Of a stretch of DNA of 9,378 nt, positions 1 to 6,096 are shown piece after piece. Numbering within the stretch: position 1 is the first letter of the stretch; every line of letters starts with the position of its first letter. The notes under the pieces are model-generated. The model worked only from the letters and a program-made list of their open reading frames with translations, was not told the origin of the DNA and ran no database searches. A program made the position numbers and the translations under genes. Source of the stretch: an uncultured Anaerotruncus sp. Its GTDB lineage: Bacteria; Bacillota; Clostridia; Oscillospirales; Ruminococcaceae. The DNA lies in assembly GCF_902490045.1 (NCBI RefSeq), contig NZ_CABUCJ010000096.1, positions 1 through 9,378 on the forward strand, given 5' to 3'.

Positions 1-103
1 CGACCACGGCTCCCCGACGGACGCGGAGCTGGCCGCCTCGGTGACGATCGGTATCGGCGACTTCAACGTCATTCTCCAGAAGGCCGCTGACAACGCGGGC
101 TGA
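1..103 (+). CDS. 3' end of an unidentified gene, possibly an FMN-binding-domain protein
   Basis: An open frame enters from the left edge and ends at TGA 101-103, giving 33 residues that finish SVTIGIGDFNVILQKAADNA-G. A strong hairpin terminator follows 16 bases later, which supports this being the real end of a gene. The tail alternates hydrophobic residues and then forms a short amphipathic helix. It loosely recalls the end of FMN-binding domains of the RnfG/NosR type, and the next gene, apbE, attaches FMN to such domains. That link rests mainly on gene context, because the fragment is too short for a family call and the flavinylation motif, if present, would lie outside the window. It could equally be an unrelated protein. 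Confidence 0.55.
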   Translation, partial: DHGSPTDAELAASVTIGIGDFNVILQKAADNAG

Positions 104-119
104 ACGGAAGACCAGATTC

Positions 120-153
120 AAAAGGAAGGGGCGGGAACCGTCCCTTCCTTTTT
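120..153 (+). terminator. Rho-independent terminator (or attenuator) before apbE
   Basis: A perfect 11-bp inverted repeat (120-130 paired with 142-152) encloses an 11-base loop and ends in a run of five T (149-153). It lies 16 bases after the stop codon of the upstream gene, so it most simply ends that transcript. It is also only 15 bases before the apbE start codon, with the apbE Shine-Dalgarno directly after the T-run. No room is left for a promoter between hairpin and gene, so apbE must be expressed by read-through or from a promoter inside or upstream of the preceding gene. Confidence 0.85.
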
Positions 154-168
154 CGGGAGTGCAGACGA

Positions 169-1215
169 ATGAGAAAATGGACGGCATGCCTGCTCGCGCT
201 GCTGCTGGCGGCGCTGCCCGCCTGCGGGAGGCCGGAGCCGGAGACGCCGCGGTATGAGGCGACCTTTTTGACCCTCTTCGACACGGTAACGACGATCGTC
301 GGCTATACCGACGACAAGGCGGCGTTTACCGAGGAGGCGCAGCTCATCCACGACGAGCTGGAGCGCTACCACCGGCTCTACGACATCTATCACGACTACG
401 AGGGCGTCCACAACATCAAGACGATCAACGACCGCGCGGGCGTCGCGCCGGTCAGGGTGGACCGCCCGGTGATCGACCTGCTGCTGGAAGCGAAGGAGCT
501 CTACGCCTTCACGGGCGGAAAGGTGAACGTCGCGTTTGGAAGCGTGCTCTCGATCTGGCACGACTACCGGGAGCGGGGAATCGACGACCCGCTTTCCGCC
601 GAACTGCCGCCGATGGAAAAGCTGCGGGAGGCCGCGGAACATACCGACATCGACAAGATCGTAATCGACGAGGCGGCCTCCACCGTCTATCTCGCGGACC
701 CGGAGATGCGCCTCGACGTGGGAGCGGTCGCCAAGGGATACGCCGTCGAACGGGCCTGCCGGGCCGCGGAGGCGGAGGGCGTCGAAAGTCTGCTCGTGAG
801 CGTGGGAGGCAACGTGCGCGCGGTCGGGAGCGTGGACGGGCGCGGTTCCCCCTGGAAGGTGGGAGTGCAGAATCCCGACATGGGGGAGGCCGGTTCGCAG
901 TTCCTCTGTACGGTGGGGCTTACGGACCGTTCGCTCGTTACGAGCGGCAGCTACCAGCGGTACTACACGGTGGACGGGAGGACCTACCACCACATCATCG
1001 ACCCGGAGACGCTGATGCCCGCCGCGTATTACACGGCGGTGAGCGTGCTGACGCCCGATTCGGGGGTCGCGGACGCGCTGTCGACGGCGCTCTACAACAT
1101 GCCCTATGAGGAGGGGCTGGCGCTTGTGGAGGGGATGGAGGACACCGAGGCGCTGTGGGTGATGCCCGACGGGTCGCTGCGGGAGAGCGGCGGCTTCGCG
1201 GAAGCAGTTGTATAA
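169..1215 (+). CDS. apbE: ApbE, FAD:protein FMN transferase lipoprotein
   Basis: A 348-residue protein of normal length for ApbE, which transfers FMN from FAD to a Thr/Ser of exported flavoproteins such as RnfG/RnfD or FMN-binding-domain reductases, using Mg2+. Residues 1-19 form a lipoprotein signal ending in the lipobox LPAC with Cys19, so it should be anchored outside the cytoplasmic membrane. Family motifs are present: FDTVTTI near residue 37, D183-V-G-A-V-A-K-G-Y191, S211-V-G-G-N215, T258-S-G-S-Y262, YHHIIDP (273-279), and A301-D-A-L-S-T306, where Asp302 and Thr306 match the metal-binding region. The ATG start has GGGAG at 155-159 with good spacing. It sits just after a terminator and converges on kdpC. 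Its substrate is not visible; the partial upstream gene is a candidate. Confidence 0.95.
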   Translation: MRKWTACLLALLLAALPACGRPEPETPRYEATFLTLFDTVTTIVGYTDDKAAFTEEAQLIHDELERYHRLYDIYHDYEGVHNIKTINDRAGVAPVRVDRPVIDLLLEAKELYAFTGGKVNVAFGSVLSIWHDYRERGIDDPLSAELPPMEKLREAAEHTDIDKIVIDEAASTVYLADPEMRLDVGAVAKGYAVERACRAAEAEGVESLLVSVGGNVRAVGSVDGRGSPWKVGVQNPDMGEAGSQFLCTVGLTDRSLVTSGSYQRYYTVDGRTYHHIIDPETLMPAAYYTAVSVLTPDSGVADALSTALYNMPYEEGLALVEGMEDTEALWVMPDGSLRESGGFAEAVV

Positions 1216-1219
1216 AGGG

Positions 1220-1248
1220 AAGGCCCGCCGCATTTGCGGCGGGCCTTT
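1220..1248. terminator. Hairpin terminator after apbE, perhaps bidirectional
   Basis: A perfect 12-bp GC-rich stem (1220-1231 with 1236-1247) with the four-base loop ATTT begins five bases after the apbE stop codon. The T-run on the plus strand is only three bases, so termination may be partial. On the minus strand the stem is followed by CCCTTTA, a poor tract, so it may serve kdpC only weakly. Position between two convergent genes fits a shared terminator. Confidence 0.7.
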
Positions 1249-1265
1249 CGCCGCTGCGGCGTCGA

Positions 1266-1308
1266 CAAGGGGCGCTGCCCCTTGACCCCGCAGCCTTTGA
1301 AAAGGCTG
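1266..1308. repeat. Tandem paired-hairpin intergenic element
   Basis: Two consecutive stem-loops lie in the gap between apbE and kdpC. The first pairs CAAGGGGC (1266-1273) with GCCCCTTG (1277-1284) around GCT. The second pairs CAGCCTT (1291-1297) with AAGGCTG (1302-1308) around TGAA. On the minus strand both follow the kdpC stop codon at 1330-1332 by 20-65 bases, so they may stabilise or end the kdp transcript. From memory, very similar paired hairpins recur between genes in gut Clostridia; copy number cannot be tested in this window, so the label repeat is an inference. Confidence 0.45.
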
Positions 1309-1329
1309 GCGAAACGTTTGGATGAAGAA

Positions 1330-1935
1330 CTAGCTTAAAATCCCGTCGAGGGCGAGGTTCACCTCGAGCACGTTGACGGTCGGTTCTCCGAACACGCCGA
1401 GCAGCCGCCCGTCGGTGTATTTTGCGATCACCGCGCGCACCTCGTCGGCGGAGACGCCGCGCGCGGCCGCGATCCGTTCCACCTGGTATTCGGCCGCGGC
1501 GGGGGAGATGTGCGGGTCGAGGCCCGAACCGGAACCGGTCACAAGGTCGACCGGGATGGGGTCGTCCGCGTGCTCGGGATGGGCGGCGCGGATCTTTTCG
1601 ACCCGCTCGGCGATCATCTGCCCGTATTCCTCGCTCGCGGGGCTCTTGTTGGAGGGACCGGCGTAGAGCAGCGGATTGCCGTTGTCGTCGTAGAAGGTGC
1701 TGGTGTTGAGGACCATCACGCGGCCCCAGAGATACTGGTCGCCGGTAAATTCTTGCGCGAGCAGGGTGCTGCCGTATTTTTTGCCGTCCACCTCAATGAT
1801 GCTGCCGTCCGCCTGCCGGCGGAAGGCGAGCTGGGAGATCCCCGTGACGACGAGCGGGTAGACGATGCCGCAGAGGATGGAGAGCATGATGCAGACCACG
1901 AGCGCCTTGACCGTATATTCTTTCAGGGTTTTCAT
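1330..1935 (-). CDS. kdpC: KdpC, potassium-transporting ATPase accessory subunit
   Basis: A 201-residue protein of usual KdpC length. KdpC is the single-span subunit of the KdpFABC K+ pump; it holds the complex together and is thought to aid ATP binding by KdpB. One membrane segment covers about residues 11-33, followed by an extracytoplasmic domain. Signature stretches are visible: YAGPSNKSP (91-99), then VDLVTGSGSGLDPHISPAAA (129-148), and near the end GVFGEPTVNVLEVNLALD (180-197). The ATG is preceded by AAAGGCGG (1951-1944) with 8 bases of spacing, and the gene begins 18 bases after the kdpB stop, so it is the last gene of the operon. No missing or odd residues were noticed. Confidence 0.97.
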   Translation of the reverse strand: MKTLKEYTVKALVVCIMLSILCGIVYPLVVTGISQLAFRRQADGSIIEVDGKKYGSTLLAQEFTGDQYLWGRVMVLNTSTFYDDNGNPLLYAGPSNKSPASEEYGQMIAERVEKIRAAHPEHADDPIPVDLVTGSGSGLDPHISPAAAEYQVERIAAARGVSADEVRAVIAKYTDGRLLGVFGEPTVNVLEVNLALDGILS

Positions 1936-1953
1936 GTGATAATCCGCCTTTCT

Positions 1954-4023
1954 TTAGAGCACGAGTCCGAAGAGGACGAGCAGCATGTCGATCAGTTTGA
2001 TGGCGATAAACGGGGCGATGATGCCGCCGAGGCCGTAGACGACGAGGTTGCGGGAGAGCAGCTTCGCGGCGGGCACCTCCCGGTAGCGGACGCCCCGGAG
2101 GGCCAGCGGGATGAGCGCCACGATGATGAGCGCGTTATAGATGATCGCCGAGAGGATGGCGCTTTCGGCGCTGTGCAGGCCCATGATGTTGAGGGCCGAG
2201 AGCCCGGGATAGAGCCCCATGAAAAGGGCGGGCAGGATGGCGAAGTATTTGGCTACGTCGTTGGCGATCGAGAAGGTGGTCAGGCTGCCACGGGTCATGA
2301 GGAGTTGCTTGCCGATGCGCACGATGTCGATCAGCTTGGTCGGCGACGAGTCGAGGTCGACCATGTTCCCCGCCTCCTTGGCCGCCTGCGTGCCGGTATT
2401 CATCGCGACGGCCACGTCCGCCTGCGCGAGCGCGGGCGCGTCGTTGGTGCCGTCTCCCGTCATCGCGACGAGGTGCCCCCTGGCCTGCAGGTCTCGGATC
2501 ATCTGGAGCTTTCCCTCGGGGGTGGCCTCGGCCAGAAAGTCGTCCACTCCCGCTTCCGCCGCGATGGCGGAGGCGGTGAGCGGGTTGTCGCCCGTGATCA
2601 TAACGGTGCGGATGCCCATCTTTCGCAGGTCGGCGAACTTTTCCTTGACGCCCTGCTTGATGATGTCCTTGAGATGGATGACGCCGAGCACCCGCCCATT
2701 TTTGGCGACGACAAGGGGGGTGCCGCCTTGGCGGGAAATTTGTTCGACGGCCTCCTCGCACTGTCTGGAGTAGACGCCGCCCTGTTCGGCGACGTAGGCC
2801 CTGACCGCCTCGGCCGCGCCCTTGCGGATTTCGCTGCCCTCGCAGTCCACGCCGCTCATCCGGGTCTTGGCGGTGAAGGGGATGAATTTGGCGTGCAGGC
2901 CGCTGAGGTTCCGGCCCCGCAGGCCGAACTGCTCCTTGGCGAGCACGACGACGCTGCGCCCCTCGGGAGTCTCGTCGGCGAGCGAGGAGAGCTGCGCCGC
3001 GTCGGCCAGCTCGTGGACGTCGGTGCCGTCGACGGGGATGAATTCGTACGCCTGCCGGTTGCCGAGGGTGATGGTGCCCGTCTTGTCGAGCAGCAGGGTG
3101 TCCACGTCGCCCGCGGCCTCGATTGAGCGGCCGCTCATCGCGAGGACGTTGGCCTGGTTGAGGCGGCTCATGCCCGCGATGCCGATGGCGGAGAGCAGCG
3201 CGCCGATCGTGGTGGGCGCGAGGCAGACGAGCAGGGCGACCAGCGCGGTCACCGAGGTGGGATTGGCCATCCCGGCCTGGCCGGCGGAGAAGGCGGAAAA
3301 GGGAAAGAGGGAGACGGTGACGAGCAGGAATATGATCGTCAGCGCCACGAGCAGGATTTGCAGCGCAATCTCGTTGGGGGTCTTTTTGCGGGAGGCGCCC
3401 TCGACCATCGCGATCATCTTATCCAGAAAGCTCTCGCCCGCCTCGCTCGTGACGCGGATGACGAGTTGGTCGGAGGTGACGGTGGTGCCGCCGGTGACGG
3501 CGCTGCGGTCGCCGCCCGATTCGCGGATGACCGGCGCGGATTCGCCGGTGATCGCGCTCTCGTCGACCGACGCCGCGCCGTCGACGACCTCGCCGTCGGC
3601 GGGGATCTGTTCGCCCGCGCCGACGAGGACGAGGTCTCCCTTCCGGAGGCAGGCGCTCTTGACCAGGGTGATCTCGTCCCGGCGGTCGGGGGAGGGGATT
3701 TTGTTGGCGGTCACGTCCTGCTTGGCGGCGCGCAGCGCGTCGGCCTGTGCCTTGCCGCGCCCTTCGGCGATCGCCTCGGCGAAGTCGGCGAAGAGGACGG
3801 TAAACCAGAGGATGACCGCCACCGCTAGGATGAAGCCGGGCCGCGCGTCCGCGATCCCGAAAAGGGAGCAGACATAGAGGGCGGTGGTCAGGATTGCCGA
3901 GGCATAGACGAGGAACATGACCGGGTTGCACAGCTGGGTTTTGGGGGCCAGCTTGACGAAGGAGTCCTTCACCGCCCGGAGCGTCAAATCCTTTGTTACG
4001 AAGGCCGTTTGCTTTTCATTCAT
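1954..4023 (-). CDS. kdpB: KdpB, P-type ATPase subunit of the K+ pump
   Basis: A 689-residue P-type ATPase that couples ATP hydrolysis to K+ uptake. Expected landmarks occur in order: paired N-terminal membrane segments (about 34-82), the actuator motif T159-G-E-S162, membrane segments around 220-282, the phosphorylated aspartate D313 in DKTGT, the nucleotide-domain stretch FIPFTAKTRMSG (380-391) and KGAAEA (401-406), MITGDNP (475-481), the hinge TGDGTNDAP (522-530), and C-terminal membrane helices including D589 and K592, equivalent to the ion-pathway Asp/Lys pair of E. coli TM5. Ser162 of TGES is conserved; in E. coli its phosphorylation switches the pump off at high K+. The Shine-Dalgarno AAAGGAG (4040-4034) shares bases with the kdpA stop codon, pointing to coupled translation. 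Confidence 0.98.
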   Translation of the reverse strand: MNEKQTAFVTKDLTLRAVKDSFVKLAPKTQLCNPVMFLVYASAILTTALYVCSLFGIADARPGFILAVAVILWFTVLFADFAEAIAEGRGKAQADALRAAKQDVTANKIPSPDRRDEITLVKSACLRKGDLVLVGAGEQIPADGEVVDGAASVDESAITGESAPVIRESGGDRSAVTGGTTVTSDQLVIRVTSEAGESFLDKMIAMVEGASRKKTPNEIALQILLVALTIIFLLVTVSLFPFSAFSAGQAGMANPTSVTALVALLVCLAPTTIGALLSAIGIAGMSRLNQANVLAMSGRSIEAAGDVDTLLLDKTGTITLGNRQAYEFIPVDGTDVHELADAAQLSSLADETPEGRSVVVLAKEQFGLRGRNLSGLHAKFIPFTAKTRMSGVDCEGSEIRKGAAEAVRAYVAEQGGVYSRQCEEAVEQISRQGGTPLVVAKNGRVLGVIHLKDIIKQGVKEKFADLRKMGIRTVMITGDNPLTASAIAAEAGVDDFLAEATPEGKLQMIRDLQARGHLVAMTGDGTNDAPALAQADVAVAMNTGTQAAKEAGNMVDLDSSPTKLIDIVRIGKQLLMTRGSLTTFSIANDVAKYFAILPALFMGLYPGLSALNIMGLHSAESAILSAIIYNALIIVALIPLALRGVRYREVPAAKLLSRNLVVYGLGGIIAPFIAIKLIDMLLVLFGLVL

Positions 4024-4033
4024 GAGGGGTTCA

Positions 4034-4040
4034 CTCCTTT
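4034..4040 (-). promoter_or_regulatory. kdpB ribosome-binding site overlapping the kdpA stop
   Basis: The minus strand reads TAAAGGAG, in which the TAA stop of kdpA (4041-4039) shares two bases with the AAAGGAG Shine-Dalgarno of kdpB, 10 bases before its ATG. A ribosome ending kdpA is placed directly on the kdpB start region, which would help keep KdpA and KdpB at matched levels. Confidence 0.8.
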
Positions 4041-5781
4041 AAACAATCATCTGGAAGAACTCTGCGATGGGTCCGAGCGCGAGCGCCGGGAAGAAGCTCA
4101 GAGCGCCGACGAGCAGGACCACGAAGATGAGCAGTCCGATGAAGAGGGCGTTGTGGGTCGGCAGGGTCCCGGCGCCCTCCGCGACCTTCTTTTTGCCCGC
4201 GAGGGAGCCCGCGATCGCGAGCGTCGCGATGAGCGGCACGAATCGCACGAAGAGCATTGCGAGCCCGATCGACAGGTTGAGGAAGAGGGTGTTCGCGTTG
4301 AAGCCCGCGAAGGCGGAGCCGTTGTTTCCGCCAGCTGACGAGTAGGCGTAGAGGACTTCGGAGAAGCCGTGCGCGCCGGCGTTGTTGAGGGAGTCGACGG
4401 TGGCGGGCAGGGCGGATGCCAGCCCGGTGCCGATAAGGATGGCGACCGGGGTGGCGAGGCAGACGAGCACCGCCATCTTCATCTCGTGCGGCTCAATCTT
4501 TTTGCCGAGGTATTCGGGCGTGCGCCCGACCATCAGCCCGGCGATGAAGACGGTGAGGATGGCGAAGCCGACCATGCCGTAGAGCCCGCAGCCGACGCCG
4601 CCGAAGACGACCTCGCCGAGCTCCATCTGGAGCATCTCGATCATGCCGCCGAAGGGGGTGTAGCTGTCGTGCATCGAGTTGACCGAGCCGTTGGAGGCCG
4701 CGGTCGTGAAGACGCCCCACGTCGTGGAGGCCGCGATGCCGAAGCGGGTCTCCTTGCCCTCCATGTTGCCGCCCGCCTGCATGTCGGACGCGGTGACATC
4801 CACCGCGCCCTGCTGCGCGAGCTGTGGGGTGGCGCTTGCCTCGCTGACCGCCGCGATGCCGAGGAAGACCGCCAGCATGATGAGCATCGCCAAAAAGAGC
4901 GCGCGTCCCTGGCGTTTGTCCCTGACGCCGTATCCGAAGGTGAAGCAGCATGCCACCGGGATGAGCAGCAGGGAGATCATCTCAAAGAGGTTGGAAAGTG
5001 CGTTCGGGTTCTCGAGCGGATGCGCCGAATTGACCCCGAAGAAGCCGCCGCCGTTGGTTCCCAGCTGTTTGATCGCGATCTGGCTGGCGGCGGGACCGAG
5101 CGGGACGACCTGCCGGGTGACGGTGGTACCGTCCTCCAGCACGACCGGCTGGAGCAGGTCGACGGTGTCATAGGGCGCGAGGGTCTGGACGACGCCCTGG
5201 GAGGCGATGACCAGCGCCACGATGATTGAAAGCGGGATCAATATGTAGAGCGTCGTGCGTACGAGATCAACCCAGAAGCTGCCGAGCCCCGTGGATTTCA
5301 CCCGCACGAACCCGCGGATGAGCGCGAACATCACGGCGATGCCCGTCGCGGCGGAGACGAAGTTCTGCACCGTCAGCCCGAGCATCTGGATGAGGTAGGA
5401 AAGGGTGTTCTCCCCCGAGTAGGCCTGCCAGTTGGTGTTGGTTACGAAGGAGGCCGCCGTGTTGAAGGAGAGGTGCCACGAACAGCCGGGCAGTCCTTCG
5501 GGATTGAGGGGCAGGACGTCCTGAAACAGGTTGAGAAGGAAGAGGAAGAGAAACCCGAAGACGCTGAACATCACGGCGGCCAGCGCATACTGCTTCCAGG
5601 TCATCTCCTGGCCGGGGTCGACGCGCATGATCTTGAAGAGGCCCCTTTCGACCGGCCGCAGCAGGGGGGAGAGGACCGTTTTTTCGCCGGTCATGACATG
5701 GTACATGTATTTGCCCAGCGGGACCGCCAGCAGGATCAGGATCGCCACATACAGGGTATACTGAACAATTTGGTTGGTCAT
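4039..5781 (-). CDS. kdpA: KdpA, potassium-binding channel-like subunit
   Basis: A 580-residue polytopic membrane protein, close to the usual 555-580. KdpA belongs to the K+ transporter superfamily (related to KcsA, TrkH and KtrB), has four pore loops, and is where K+ is selected. The loops are visible: TNTNWQAYSGE (114-124), LGTNGGGFFGVNSAHP (240-255), ASNGSVNSMHDSY (362-374) and SSAGGNNGSAFAG (481-493). The glycine-rich filter positions are intact. The chosen ATG (5781) follows GAGGTGAT with suitable spacing and overlaps the kdpF stop as ATGA, which favours this start. A longer hydrophilic insert at about 316-345, between the second and third pore-loop regions, seems ordinary for Firmicute homologues, but I could not align it. 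Confidence 0.98.
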   Translation of the reverse strand: MTNQIVQYTLYVAILILLAVPLGKYMYHVMTGEKTVLSPLLRPVERGLFKIMRVDPGQEMTWKQYALAAVMFSVFGFLFLFLLNLFQDVLPLNPEGLPGCSWHLSFNTAASFVTNTNWQAYSGENTLSYLIQMLGLTVQNFVSAATGIAVMFALIRGFVRVKSTGLGSFWVDLVRTTLYILIPLSIIVALVIASQGVVQTLAPYDTVDLLQPVVLEDGTTVTRQVVPLGPAASQIAIKQLGTNGGGFFGVNSAHPLENPNALSNLFEMISLLLIPVACCFTFGYGVRDKRQGRALFLAMLIMLAVFLGIAAVSEASATPQLAQQGAVDVTASDMQAGGNMEGKETRFGIAASTTWGVFTTAASNGSVNSMHDSYTPFGGMIEMLQMELGEVVFGGVGCGLYGMVGFAILTVFIAGLMVGRTPEYLGKKIEPHEMKMAVLVCLATPVAILIGTGLASALPATVDSLNNAGAHGFSEVLYAYSSAGGNNGSAFAGFNANTLFLNLSIGLAMLFVRFVPLIATLAIAGSLAGKKKVAEGAGTLPTHNALFIGLLIFVVLLVGALSFFPALALGPIAEFFQMIV

Positions 5782-5867
5782 TTTTCATCACCTCTGAACA
5801 GAATATAAACCAGGTAAGCGAACATCAAAACCGATGCGGCGCCAATGACGGCAATTACGGCACTCAT
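5778..5867 (-). CDS. kdpF: KdpF, small membrane peptide of the K+ pump
   Basis: A 29-residue frame, too short for routine gene calling, runs from ATG (5867-5865) to TGA (5780-5778). It is almost all one hydrophobic helix (about residues 4-23) followed by a charged tail, RGDEK. It contains AYLVYILF, which matches the conserved GYLVYALI part of E. coli KdpF, also 29 residues long. In E. coli KdpF sits between KdpA and KdpB and stabilises the complex, acting somewhat like a lipid. A Shine-Dalgarno (GAGGTGA) lies about 10 bases before the ATG. The stop overlaps the kdpA start by four bases (ATGA), so translation of the two is probably coupled. It is the first gene of the kdpFABC operon. Confidence 0.92.
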   Translation of the reverse strand: MSAVIAVIGAASVLMFAYLVYILFRGDEK

Positions 5868-5918
5868 ACGATAGTCACCTCTTTCTTTTGTTTGGCGGTG
5901 TTCCTGCTCAACGCAATA

Positions 5919-5927
5919 TTTATAGCA
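5919..5927 (-). promoter_or_regulatory. Probable kdpFABC promoter, extended -10 element
   Basis: The minus strand reads TGCTATAAA, an extended -10 (TGn plus TATAAA), 52 bases before the kdpF start. This predicts a leader of about 45 bases. At the normal 16-18-base spacing the -35 position reads ACCGCG/CACCGC, unlike TTGACA. A good extended -10 with no -35 fits a promoter that needs an activator, here presumably phosphorylated KdpE. The leader is too short for a known K+-related riboswitch. Confidence 0.5.
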
Positions 5928-5934
5928 CAAATGC

Positions 5935-5985
5935 CATAAACGCGGTGTTAGGCTTTTGGGGGCAGGCCTTAAGGTTTCATAAACG
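5935..5985 (-). promoter_or_regulatory. Repeated CGTTTATG boxes upstream of the kdpF promoter
   Basis: The octamer CGTTTATG (minus strand) occurs at 5942-5935 and again at 5985-5978, 43 bases apart, roughly four helical turns. The inner copy sits just upstream of the extended -10; the palindrome CCTTAAGG (5967-5974) lies between them. TTTAT-like boxes resemble the first half of the E. coli KdpE site (TTTATA). These may be secondary regulator contacts, but two short matches in AT-rich DNA are weak evidence. Confidence 0.25.
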
Positions 5986-5993
5986 GGCGGGCC

Positions 5994-6021
5994 CTTAACG
6001 GAATCTTAACAGAATCTTTAC
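5994..6021 (+). promoter_or_regulatory. Putative KdpE operator: three 11-bp direct repeats
   Basis: CTTAAC (5994-5999), CTTAAC (6005-6010) and CTTTAC (6016-6021) repeat with an exact 11-base period, and the first two are separated from the next copy by GGAAT and AGAAT. OmpR-family regulators such as KdpE bind as head-to-tail dimers to direct repeats of 10-11 bp. The last copy continues as TTTACACC, which matches the second half of the E. coli kdp site as I recall it (TTTATA-N5-TTTACA). The array lies in the divergent region about 65 bases from the kdpFABC -10 and 76 bases before kdpD, so it could control both directions. TTTACA (6017-6022) could also act as a -35 box for kdpD. Confidence 0.55.
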
Positions 6022-6082
6022 ACCGGCGGCGGATATCGTAATGTTCTTCTAATGATCTTTGTGATAAACTGGGGAAGGAAAC

Positions 6083-6087
6083 GGAGG
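6083..6087 (+). promoter_or_regulatory. kdpD ribosome-binding site that sets its start
   Basis: GGAGG ends nine bases before ATG 6097, an ideal arrangement. The earlier in-frame ATG at 6052 has no Shine-Dalgarno before it and would add 15 residues unlike the usual KdpD N-terminus. This supports a start at 6097. Another ATG at 6101 is out of frame. Confidence 0.85.
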
Positions 6088-6096
6088 TGCGCGGAG

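Noticed and set aside
118..1233. A 371-codon minus-strand open frame opposite apbE
   Set aside because: It mirrors apbE in a GC-rich frame, is Arg/His/Val-rich without family motifs, and spans both terminator hairpins.
1216..1329. Insertion sequence or attachment site between apbE and kdpC
   Set aside because: The inverted repeats are short local hairpins with no transposase fragment, target duplication or integrase nearby.
1510..3126. A 538-codon plus-strand open frame opposite kdpC and kdpB
   Set aside because: It is antisense to clearly conserved genes, has low-complexity Asp/Glu/Arg/His-rich translation and no recognisable domain; it is a by-product of high GC and codon bias.
5868..5918. 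c-di-AMP (ydaO) or other riboswitch in the kdpF leader
   Set aside because: The predicted leader is only about 45 bases and has no multi-helix fold or terminator stem; a ydaO element needs well over 100 bases.
6001..6060. A definite sigma-70-type kdpD promoter
   Set aside because: TTTACA (6017-6022) is a fair -35, but the matching -10 (TAATGT, 6039-6044) is poor and TGTGATAAA (6060-6068) lacks a partner; not firm enough to annotate separately.
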